This document shows, one piece after another, positions 1-5,484 of a DNA stretch of 7,745 bases. The notes below the pieces were generated by a model. That model was not told the DNA's origin and did not search any database. It saw only the letters and a list, made by a program, of their open reading frames with translations. The DNA lies in assembly GCA_003447595.1 (NCBI GenBank), contig DLYT01000070.1, positions 1 through 7,745 of the forward strand, in the 5' to 3' direction. The translations under genes and the position numbers were made by a program. Every line of letters starts with the position of its first letter. Positions within the stretch are counted from its first letter, which is position 1. The DNA comes from Porphyromonadaceae bacterium. GTDB taxonomy: Bacteria > Bacteroidota > Bacteroidia > Bacteroidales > CAMTPD01.

Positions 1-837
1 ATTGGCGCGGCCGTTGCTTATGCGTTGGGGGCACCGCCGCTGGGGGTGTTTTCGTGTCTGATCTGCGGTATTATCGGCAGCAACACCATTGCAATGGATG
101 GCGCGGTTGCGGTGCTGAAAGTGGGCGAACCCGTAGGTGCGATGGTGGCAGCGCTTGTGGGCGCGGAGGTTTCTAAGGTGGTGAACAACCGAACGCCTGT
201 AAATATCATTGTGATTCCTACGGCTACAATTCTGGCGGGTGGCTTGGTAGGAATTTACATTGCACCGGTAATCGCGGAGTTTATGCAGTCGCTGGGCATG
301 TTGGTAAACAGTGCCACGATGTTGCACCCGTTTTGGATGGGGGTAGCGGTGGCTTGTATCATGGGGATTTTACTTACACTTCCGATTAGTAGTGCGGCTA
401 TCGCGATTTCGTTGTCGCTGGGCGGATTGGCGGCGGGTGCTGCCACCATAGGATGTTCGGCGCATATGATTGGTTTTGCGGTAGCGAGTTTTCGTGACAA
501 TGGTTGGGGCGGACTGATTTCGCAGGGGCTGGGAACGTCGATGATTCAGGTGCCGAATGTGTTGCGGAAACCCGTGATCGCCCTGCCGGCTATACTGACT
601 TCGATCGTGCTTGGCCCTGTAGCTACGGTGGGTGTGCAACTACAAAACAACAGCGTGGGTGCGGGTATGGGAACCAGCGGACTGGTGGGTCAGTTGATGG
701 CCATTGAAACCATGGGAGCCGATCATACGGTGCTGATTCTGGCCACTACCATGGTTCTTCCGGCTATTGTGGCATTTGCCATTTCGGAGTTCATGCGCAA
801 GAAAGGCTATATCAAGCCCGGCGACATGAAGTTGTAA
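1..837 (+). CDS. PTS_EIIC_2-family membrane protein (PTS sugar transporter subunit IIC-like), 5' end missing
   Basis: This is a polytopic inner-membrane protein, recognised as the PTS_EIIC_2 family from its conserved glycine-rich loops. Two are clear: a GLGTSMIQVPNVLRKP segment at about residues 175-190 of the visible part, and VGAGMGTSGLVGQ near residue 220. The frame is open from base 1 (I-G-A-A-V-A-Y-A), so the real start lies upstream. The TTG at 25 or any internal Met is not the start. About 278 codons are visible against a family length I recall as about 340-350, so roughly the first fifth is missing. Several hydrophobic segments rich in Ala, Gly, Ile and Val are present, and the C-terminus is charged (MRKKGYIKPGDMKL). 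No IIA or IIB domain with a phosphorylation site is fused to it or encoded nearby, so substrate and energy coupling are unknown. The gene is visibly more GC-rich, with G-ending codons, than the genes downstream. Confidence 0.8.
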   Translation: MGAAVAYALGAPPLGVFSCLICGIIGSNTIAMDGAVAVLKVGEPVGAMVAALVGAEVSKVVNNRTPVNIIVIPTATILAGGLVGIYIAPVIAEFMQSLGMLVNSATMLHPFWMGVAVACIMGILLTLPISSAAIAISLSLGGLAAGAATIGCSAHMIGFAVASFRDNGWGGLISQGLGTSMIQVPNVLRKPVIALPAILTSIVLGPVATVGVQLQNNSVGAGMGTSGLVGQLMAIETMGADHTVLILATTMVLPAIVAFAISEFMRKKGYIKPGDMKL

Positions 838-856
838 CTATTGCATGATTACAACT
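830..856. other. Stem-loop spanning the abutting stop codons of two convergent genes
   Basis: AGTTGTAA (830-837) is the exact reverse complement of TTACAACT (849-856). The 11-nt interior can extend the stem by about three weak pairs after one mismatch. The hairpin contains the TAA of the membrane-protein gene and the TAG of the convergent lipoprotein gene. No run of T follows on either strand, so it is not a canonical Rho-independent terminator. It could still block exonucleases or slow polymerase at the gene junction, which has no intergenic space. Confidence 0.45.
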
Positions 857-2058
857 ACGGGGTTATCTTCGTCTCCAATAAGGTTGCCATTGATTTTAAC
901 TCCTTCTATTTCGTGCGGCTGAAGCAGTGCGACAAACTCGCCCTTCGGGGAGATGTTTCGGATTCGCAGGTCGATTCCGACGGCTTCGTCGCGTAGTTTG
1001 TCGGTATCGGTCACATGCGTGATGTTGTTTTTCTTATCGTAAAATCCGCAGTACTCTACCACATCTTCGCCCGGACGTAGCCCTTTGTGCATACGCAGAT
1101 ACAGGTAATCGTCGTTTTCGAGTACAAAGTCGATCTTGATTTTCGACTTCAACGCCTCAGTCTGGAAGGCTTCGTCGTAGGTGCATTGCCACTCTCCCAA
1201 ATCAAATGCCAGGTGAGGAACAAACGTATTGTCTACGATGTTGTAGATGGTATCTACGTCGAGTCCTTTCAGCCTATAGGCATCGTCCATTTTCCAAATC
1301 GACGGACTTTCGGGAACAATCTCGAATCGGCCTCCGTCTTTCATGCTTGCTAAGATCATTCCGATTCCCCCTATTTTGGCATATTGATCGTTAAGTACAT
1401 TGATCGACTCTATTTGACTCATATCACATGCTTTACGCGGATGAATTTGCGCTGTGGTATCGGCTTCGGCAGTGGTTTGCGCAGAGAAGCGGGCAGTCTC
1501 CCACGGACAATTTCCTAAATACGATCTACTGTGAGTAAGCACACTGCCTCCGTCTATAAAGAACTGGTTATTGGCAGTATAATTCTTTATATTCTCGGGA
1601 TAAACTATTTTACCTAAGTAATTACCCATCAAGTCGTAATGTTGGAGTTGTTTGTTTTGTGAAGTCACGTAGATGGTTTGGTCGCCGGCATCAATATACA
1701 TGATTGCGGGAGTTCCACGCCCACCGGTGTATTCCTCGGGCCCATTGCCAAGCTTGCCAATCTCCCGTATAAACTTTCCGGTCTTGCGGTCGAATAATTT
1801 GACTGGAAGCCCATCTGAAGACATCAGAATGTAGTCGTCCATCACACGGATGTCTGCAATTTTACTGATGATGCTTTCGTCGGTCGTTTCCAATGGGATG
1901 TATTCGACTTTATCAAACAGGGATGACGTGGCGAGGGCTTTTGCTTCTTTGATTCCGGAAGCTACGTCGACCGTGGTTATACCGCTTTGCGACGACTCGC
2001 CTCCGCACGAACAAAGCATTAATACACTGGCTGCTAAAAAAATGTTTTTCATACTCAT
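838..2058 (-). CDS. 6-bladed beta-propeller lipoprotein
   Basis: This is a predicted envelope lipoprotein of 406 residues. The N-terminus has a short signal peptide ending in a lipobox, L15-C16-S17-C18, so C18 is the likely lipidated residue and the mature chain has about 389 residues. The body resembles the 6-bladed beta-propeller family (DUF5128-type) common in Bacteroidales. Visible hallmarks are the LFDKVEYIPLETTDES opening strand (about 48-63), repeated blade-like segments such as VKLFDRKTGKFIREIG (86-101), and a G-x-G-P-E-E turn (104-109). The function is unknown for this family; ligand binding or scaffolding at the cell envelope is plausible but not shown. I use the ATG at 2058; the ATG two codons later (2052) is equally possible and would leave the lipobox intact. 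The gene is transcribed divergently from the small Lys/Cys-rich gene. Its stop codon directly touches that of the convergent membrane-protein gene. Confidence 0.85.
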   Translation of the reverse strand: MSMKNIFLAASVLMLCSCGGESSQSGITTVDVASGIKEAKALATSSLFDKVEYIPLETTDESIISKIADIRVMDDYILMSSDGLPVKLFDRKTGKFIREIGKLGNGPEEYTGGRGTPAIMYIDAGDQTIYVTSQNKQLQHYDLMGNYLGKIVYPENIKNYTANNQFFIDGGSVLTHSRSYLGNCPWETARFSAQTTAEADTTAQIHPRKACDMSQIESINVLNDQYAKIGGIGMILASMKDGGRFEIVPESPSIWKMDDAYRLKGLDVDTIYNIVDNTFVPHLAFDLGEWQCTYDEAFQTEALKSKIKIDFVLENDDYLYLRMHKGLRPGEDVVEYCGFYDKKNNITHVTDTDKLRDEAVGIDLRIRNISPKGEFVALLQPHEIEGVKINGNLIGDEDNPVVVIMQ

Positions 2059-2084
2059 GGGATTAGATTGTGATTATATCACGA

Positions 2085-2092
2085 CAAATATA
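2085..2092 (-). promoter_or_regulatory. Probable Bacteroides-type -7 promoter box for the 838-2058 lipoprotein
   Basis: Read on the minus strand this is TATATTTG, a full match to the Bacteroidota -7 consensus TAnnTTTG. It lies 26 bp upstream of the ATG at 2058, which would give a leader of about 20 nt. The best -33 candidate (TTG, 2118-2116) has a spacer of about 23 bp, a little longer than usual. A 13-bp palindrome, GTGAT-TAT-ATCAC (2070-2082), sits where the transcript would begin and could be an operator. Confidence 0.5.
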
Positions 2093-2143
2093 ATCGGATT
2101 TATTAATATTGAACTCAATGATAACAAAAGAATAACATTTGCA

Positions 2144-2172
2144 TTGAAATGATTTATAAATGACTATTTTAG
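2144..2172 (+). promoter_or_regulatory. Weak candidate promoter for the small Lys/Cys-rich gene
   Basis: TTG at 2144-2146 and TATTTTAG at 2165-2172 resemble a Bacteroidota -33/-7 pair with an 18-bp spacer. The -7 box differs from TAnnTTTG at one fixed position. Transcription would begin near 2179 and leave an untranslated leader of roughly 85 nt. That leader holds a short inverted repeat, GATCT-N6-AGATC, at about 2207-2222. The assignment is tentative. Confidence 0.25.
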
Positions 2173-2265
2173 GCGTCGTTATTCCGACAAAAGGACAAAC
2201 AAATGAGATCTATTATAAGATCATTTGACTCCTTTTATTAATACCAACCAATAAATTATTGAATT

Positions 2266-2490
2266 ATGAAAACTGTAAAGATTTTAATGGCTTCGTTGTT
2301 CTTAGTTTCATTACCGGCTTTGGCTTTTGCTCAGTCGCCACAAGATCAAAAGAAGGAAAAGACTGAATGCCCACAAAAGAAAGAATGCACAAAAGACAAA
2401 AGCAAATGTACTAAGGAGAAAAAAGAGTGTACAAAACAATCAAAAGAGAATTGCGACAACAAGACTAAAAGCTGTCCGAAAAAGAAATAA
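2266..2490 (+). CDS. Small exported Lys/Cys-rich protein, function unknown
   Basis: This 74-residue protein has a clear Sec signal peptide (MKTVKILMASLFLVSLPALAFA), probably cut after A22, leaving a mature chain of about 52 residues. The mature part holds 18 Lys and six Cys (35, 41, 48, 55, 63, 70) and almost no hydrophobic residues. The cysteines are spaced 6, 7, 7, 8 and 7 apart, and a C-T-K motif recurs every seven residues (41, 48, 55), which suggests expansion of a heptad-like unit. Disulfide pairing in the periplasm, metal binding, or contact with polyanions such as LPS or DNA are all possible; none is demonstrated. There is no lipobox. The ATG at 2266 is preceded by an A/T-rich stretch without a Shine-Dalgarno sequence, as usual in this phylum. 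A strong terminator 87 bp after the stop shows the gene is monocistronic. I do not recognise a named family. Confidence 0.75.
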   Translation: MKTVKILMASLFLVSLPALAFAQSPQDQKKEKTECPQKKECTKDKSKCTKEKKECTKQSKENCDNKTKSCPKKK

Positions 2491-2520
2491 TAAGATGATT
2501 TGCATGGATAGATCGTTGTC

Positions 2521-2544
2521 TTCCGGTCTTACATCGACCGGGAA
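2521..2544 (+). other. Hairpin in the 3' untranslated region of the small Lys/Cys-rich gene
   Basis: CCGGTC (2523-2528) pairs perfectly with GACCGG (2536-2541) around a 7-nt loop. Flanking TT and AA extend the stem to 2521-2544 if one G is bulged. It lies between the stop codon at 2490 and the terminator at 2577, so the mRNA would carry two consecutive hairpins. No T-run follows, so it is not itself a terminator. Confidence 0.45.
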
Positions 2545-2576
2545 TAAACCTCTATCTTCTGATCAACAAACAACAA

Positions 2577-2613
2577 GAGCAGCAAGCCGAAATTGGCTTG
2601 CTGCTTTCTTTTT
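2577..2613 (+). terminator. Rho-independent terminator of the small Lys/Cys-rich gene
   Basis: AGCAGCAAGCC (2578-2588) and GGCTTGCTGCT (2595-2605) form a perfect 11-bp GC-rich stem with a 6-nt loop. A T-rich tract broken by one C (2605-2613) follows. This is a textbook intrinsic terminator on the plus strand. Confidence 0.92.
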
Positions 2614-2665
2614 ATAGCTTCTGCTTTACAAGAACATAGCGTACTTCTTTTGTTTTTAACTACTA

Positions 2666-2719
2666 AACGTAAATATTACAATACAATCAGAAAATAATAC
2701 AATCTTATTAACGTAAATA
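2666..2719 (+). repeat. Nested direct repeats in A-B-B-A order
   Basis: AACGTAAATA occurs at 2666-2675 and again at 2710-2719. Between them AATACAATC occurs at 2680-2688 and 2696-2704. All copies are exact and in the same orientation, separated by 4, 7 and 5 bp. The pattern could be binding sites for a regulator or leftovers of local duplication. In such AT-rich DNA, chance cannot be excluded. Confidence 0.4.
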
Positions 2720-2750
2720 AAAGCCTCTTTTGTAATGCAATAGAAACTCG

Positions 2751-2793
2751 ACTTAACAATCTTGGCGATACCATGAATAACACATTGTTAAGT
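2751..2793. repeat. 10-bp perfect inverted repeat with a 23-nt spacer
   Basis: ACTTAACAAT (2751-2760) is the exact reverse complement of ATTGTTAAGT (2784-2793). It may form a stem in an RNA from this region or be a two-half-site operator. It is not bounded by target-site duplications or a transposase gene. Confidence 0.45.
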
Positions 2794-2851
2794 TAGATTC
2801 AACTTGGAATGTTTTTCATAACATACTTGTTTTTCAAATATTATTCGGGTT

Positions 2852-2890
2852 GAAAATAGAGACTCTAGCACCTAGAGATCTCTATTTTTC
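2852..2890. terminator. Long bulged hairpin, possible bidirectional terminator
   Basis: The left arm 2852-2868 (GAAAATAGAGACTCTAG) pairs with the right arm 2872-2890 around a CAC loop. Two helices, CTCTAG/CTAGAG and TAGAGA/TCTCTA, are separated by one bulged A (2878). An A-run at the 5' foot and a T-run (2885-2889) at the 3' foot complete the structure. A-stem-T symmetry is what a terminator serving both strands looks like, but no gene ends next to it. The stem is only moderately GC-rich, so termination strength is uncertain. Confidence 0.45.
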
Positions 2891-3020
2891 TAAGAACAAT
2901 ACAAACTTAACTGTATATACAAACTTTATTTTTCATACATTTTTCGGGTAATTTAGGTGGTGTGCTTTATGCACAATTATTTCAACATGAAACTTTCTAA
3001 TGGTTAGTATGTGTTAGTGT

Positions 3021-3058
3021 AATAGCTGCGAAGGGGCATCGCAGCTATTGCTTTTTTT
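3021..3058 (+). terminator. Orphan Rho-independent terminator
   Basis: AATAGCTGCGA (3021-3031) and TCGCAGCTATT (3039-3049) form a perfect 11-bp stem with a 7-nt loop, followed by GC and seven T (3052-3058). The minus strand has no T-run after the hairpin, so it acts on plus-strand transcripts. No plus-strand gene lies between the previous terminator (2577-2613) and this one. It therefore ends an unannotated RNA, or acts as an attenuator in a long leader of the fucosidase gene. Confidence 0.85.
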
Positions 3059-3142
3059 ATACGGTTCGTATTCCCCTTTATGCTTTATAATACATTCCGG
3101 TTCTACGCATTTCTTTTTTTCTTTCCACAAAAAATAAGTTCC

Positions 3143-3155
3143 TTTGCCAGGCAAA
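3143..3155. promoter_or_regulatory. 13-bp palindrome upstream of the fucosidase start, candidate operator
   Basis: TTTGCC-A-GGCAAA is a perfect 6-bp inverted repeat around one central base, ending 16 bp before the ATG at 3172. The 1-nt spacer does not suit an RNA hairpin, so a dimeric repressor site in DNA is the more natural reading. The left half overlaps TTCCTTTG (3139-3146), one mismatch from the -7 consensus, but no -33 element stands at the right distance. No regulator gene is in the window. Confidence 0.35.
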
Positions 3156-3171
3156 CCTATAACACACAAAC

Positions 3172-5391
3172 ATGAAAATTGCACTTCTAACTCTTACGGG
3201 AGCGATGTTTCTTTCAAACATGGCGGCCCAAACTGTCAACTTTGACAATACGATTAAAATTAATAAAGGAGATAACGAACAAGTTATTCTCGAAAAGGCT
3301 GCTCATGTAATTCCTACCAACAATCAGCTTTCGGCATTACGCAATGAATTTATTGCTTTCATTCACATGGGGCCAAACACCTTTACCCGTAAAGAATGGG
3401 GAGACGGAAAAGAAGACCCAAAGGTGTTTGATCTTAAAAACATAGATACCGATCAGTGGTGCCAAGCCATGAAGGCTGCCGGCATGAAGATGGTGATCTT
3501 GACTGTAAAGCATCACGATGGTTTTGTATTGTGGCAAAGTCGCTATACCGACCACGGTGTGATGTCTACGGATTTCCAAAACGGAAAAGGAGATATATTG
3601 AAAGACCTTTCGGCTTCGTGCCAAAAGTACGGTCTTAAATTGGGTGTTTACCTTTCTCCGGCCGACTTGTTTCAAATCGAGAATCCCAAGGGGCTTTACG
3701 GCAACTTGAGTAAATACACCAAACGCACCATACCAAGACCGGTAGCGGGACGCCCTTTTGAAAACAAAAAGACTTTTGAATTTGTCGTTGACGACTACAA
3801 TGAATATTTCCTAAATCAACTGTTCGAGATTTTGACCGAATACGGACCTGTGCACGAGGTTTGGTTTGATGGCGCTCATCCCAAAACGAAGGGCGGACAA
3901 ACCTACAACTATGCCGCATGGAAAGAGTTGATTAAAGCGGTTGCTCCCGAAGCGGTGATCTTTGGTAAAGAAGACATTCGTTGGTGCGGAAACGAGTCGG
4001 GCGGAACTCGCTCTACCGAATGGAACGTGATCCCATACACGGAGAATCCCGACACAATGGTGTATTTCCCGGATCTTACCGATGTGGATCTTGGTAGCAG
4101 AGCTCAGCTAAAAAAAGGAAACTACCTACATTATCAACAAGCCGAGACCAATACTTCGATCCGCGAAGGATGGTTCTACCGAGACGATACTCACCAAAAA
4201 GTGAGAAGTGTAGACGACGTTTTCGATATTTATGAACGCTCGGTGGGTGGCAACTCTACGTTCTTATTGAATATTCCGCCTAATAGAGACGGTCTTTTCT
4301 CTCCTACGGATGTGAATGTGCTTGTTGAGACGGGCAAACGTATCAACGAAACATACGGCAAAGATTTGCTGAAAGGTGCAAAAGGCAACAAGGCTTTATT
4401 GGATAATAACGATGAGACGTTTATCGAAGTTGCCAACGGAAACGAGGGAATCATCCTTGAAACGCCTGCTCCGATTACCGTGAATCGCATTGTGCTGCAA
4501 GAGCCAATCGGCAAACGTGGCGAACGCGTAGAGCAACATGCGGTAGATGTGTGGATCGACGGCCAATGGAAAGAAGTGGCTAGTGCGACCAATATCGGGT
4601 ACAAGCGCATTCTTCGCTTCCCGGATGTAACGACTTCGAAGTTGAGAGTACGTATTCCTTCGGCACGACTTACACCGGCTATCAGTACCGTTTCGGCACA
4701 CCACTACCAGTCGCGTCCGCCTCAACTGATCATTTCTCGCAGCCTCGACGGTATGGTTACGATTGCTCCCAAACCGCAAGACTTCGGATGGAAGGCGCAC
4801 GGAGAGGATGTTGCCAAAAATTTGAACGCGGGATACAAAATCTATTATACAACCAACGGACAAACTCCTACTGCTTCGGCAACAGAGTACACCGCTCCTT
4901 TCAATATGGCAAACGGCGAGATCAAAGCGGTAGCTATCTTGAACGAAGAAACCGGTGCCGTTAGTCAGGAACGTCTTGGTCTGATCAAAAAGAACTGGAA
5001 GTTGCTAAGTGCGAGCAGCGAAGACGCGAAACACAAGGCGGTTGCTGCTTTCGACGAAAACCCGAAAACCTATTGGGCTTCTACTCCGGCTCAAGCTCCT
5101 GCATTCGTTGCATTCGACCTGGGCAAAAAAGAGACGTTGAATGGTTTTGCGTACACCCCACAAAAGGAAAACTCGAAAGGTATGATCGCCAAAGGTACAA
5201 TCTGGATTAGCAACGACGGCAAAACGTGGAAGAAAGCCGACACGTTTGAGTTTGGTAATCTGATCAACGATCCCGAAAAGAGATTCCAATTCTTCAAGGC
5301 TCCTGTGAGTACACAATTCGTAAAGATTGAAGCGACAGAGATTGCGGCCAATGGCGACTATGCTACGGCAGCAGAACTTGATCTTTTCTAA
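3172..5391 (+). CDS. GH29 alpha-L-fucosidase with C-terminal accessory domains
   Basis: This exported glycoside hydrolase has 739 residues and releases terminal alpha-L-fucose from glycans by a retaining mechanism. A signal peptide (about 1-20, ending MAAQ) lacks a lipobox cysteine, so the enzyme is probably soluble in the periplasm. The catalytic (beta/alpha)8 domain spans about 45-395. It shows the GH29 signatures FIHMGPNTF (63-71, H65), KHHDGF (113-118), and WFDG (231-234), where D233 is the expected nucleophile. In RWCGNESGG (270-278), E275 is my candidate acid/base. That motif and the following TEW suggest the GH29-B subgroup, usually alpha-1,3/1,4-specific on Lewis-type structures; this is inference. 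Residues about 400-512 form a galactose-binding-like beta-sandwich. Residues about 555-590 (YYTTNGQTP, with AVAI later) resemble the chitobiase C-terminal/Fn3-associated module. Residues about 608-739 look like an F5/8 type C (CBM32-like) domain. The gene is flanked by terminators, so it is probably monocistronic. No SusC/SusD genes are adjacent. Confidence 0.93.
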   Translation: MKIALLTLTGAMFLSNMAAQTVNFDNTIKINKGDNEQVILEKAAHVIPTNNQLSALRNEFIAFIHMGPNTFTRKEWGDGKEDPKVFDLKNIDTDQWCQAMKAAGMKMVILTVKHHDGFVLWQSRYTDHGVMSTDFQNGKGDILKDLSASCQKYGLKLGVYLSPADLFQIENPKGLYGNLSKYTKRTIPRPVAGRPFENKKTFEFVVDDYNEYFLNQLFEILTEYGPVHEVWFDGAHPKTKGGQTYNYAAWKELIKAVAPEAVIFGKEDIRWCGNESGGTRSTEWNVIPYTENPDTMVYFPDLTDVDLGSRAQLKKGNYLHYQQAETNTSIREGWFYRDDTHQKVRSVDDVFDIYERSVGGNSTFLLNIPPNRDGLFSPTDVNVLVETGKRINETYGKDLLKGAKGNKALLDNNDETFIEVANGNEGIILETPAPITVNRIVLQEPIGKRGERVEQHAVDVWIDGQWKEVASATNIGYKRILRFPDVTTSKLRVRIPSARLTPAISTVSAHHYQSRPPQLIISRSLDGMVTIAPKPQDFGWKAHGEDVAKNLNAGYKIYYTTNGQTPTASATEYTAPFNMANGEIKAVAILNEETGAVSQERLGLIKKNWKLLSASSEDAKHKAVAAFDENPKTYWASTPAQAPAFVAFDLGKKETLNGFAYTPQKENSKGMIAKGTIWISNDGKTWKKADTFEFGNLINDPEKRFQFFKAPVSTQFVKIEATEIAANGDYATAAELDLF

Positions 5392-5401
5392 CAAACCATA
5401 C

Positions 5402-5453
5402 AGCCCGGGGCTACCCCCTACCCACCATCGTAGCAGTAGCCCCGAGCTTTTTC
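5402..5453 (+). terminator. Rho-independent terminator after the fucosidase gene
   Basis: CGGGGCTAC (5406-5414) pairs with GTAGCCCCG (5436-5444). AGC (5402-5404) with GCT (5446-5448) extends the stem past one C-A mismatch, and five T (5448-5452) follow. The loop is long, 21 nt. It starts 10 bp after the fucosidase stop and ends only about 30 bp before the next ATG. Confidence 0.85.
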
Positions 5454-5456
5454 ATA

Positions 5457-5473
5457 TAAACAAACCTTGTTTA
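5457..5473. promoter_or_regulatory. Inverted repeat just upstream of the second lipoprotein gene
   Basis: TAAACAA (5457-5463) and TTGTTTA (5467-5473) are perfect reverse complements with a 3-bp spacer, ending 11 bp before the ATG at 5485. It may be an operator, or an RNA hairpin close enough to affect ribosome access. The low GC content makes a stable hairpin doubtful. No promoter of its own can be placed between the preceding terminator and this start. Confidence 0.35.
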
Positions 5474-5484
5474 ATTAATAGACC

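Larger units (their letters stand above)
2618..3171. other. 554-bp AT-rich intergenic region with several structured elements, possible small-RNA locus
   Basis: I see no convincing protein-coding gene here on either strand. The stretch is markedly AT-rich and contains nested direct repeats (2666-2719), a spaced inverted repeat (2751-2793), a long bulged hairpin (2852-2890), a canonical plus-strand terminator (3021-3058) and a 13-bp palindrome just before the fucosidase start. The upstream gene is already terminated at 2577-2613, so the terminator near 3021 most simply ends an unannotated short transcript starting inside this region. I found no full -33/-7 promoter pair. TTCTTTTG (2645-2652) is one mismatch from the -7 consensus on the plus strand, and the minus strand has TAAGTTTG (2909-2902) without a good -33. 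Confidence 0.4.

Noticed and set aside
1850..2152. Plus-strand open frame across the lipoprotein start and its promoter
   Set aside because: It is antisense to the signal-peptide region of a clear lipoprotein and extends into AT-rich non-coding DNA with no protein-like features.
2327..2617. 96-codon open frame overlapping the small Lys/Cys-rich gene in another frame
   Set aside because: The overlapping frame at 2266 has a clear signal peptide and patterned Cys. This one runs through the terminator hairpin and is a by-product of Lys-rich codons.
2852..2890. Hairpin read as the end of an insertion sequence or a MITE
   Set aside because: No target-site duplication, matching distant terminal repeat or transposase fragment is seen in the window.
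2902..2909. TAAGTTTG on the minus strand, a perfect -7 box
   Set aside because: No -33 element lies at a suitable distance and no minus-strand gene follows, so it was not listed as a promoter.
3062..3076. GGTTCGTATTCC resembling a tRNA T-arm
   Set aside because: The flanking bases do not form the 5-bp T-stem, and no acceptor stem, D-arm or anticodon arm can be placed around it.
4230..4863. Minus-strand open frames of 126 and 155 codons inside the fucosidase gene
   Set aside because: They lie antisense to conserved GH29 sequence and its accessory domain, show no recognisable features, and are shadows.
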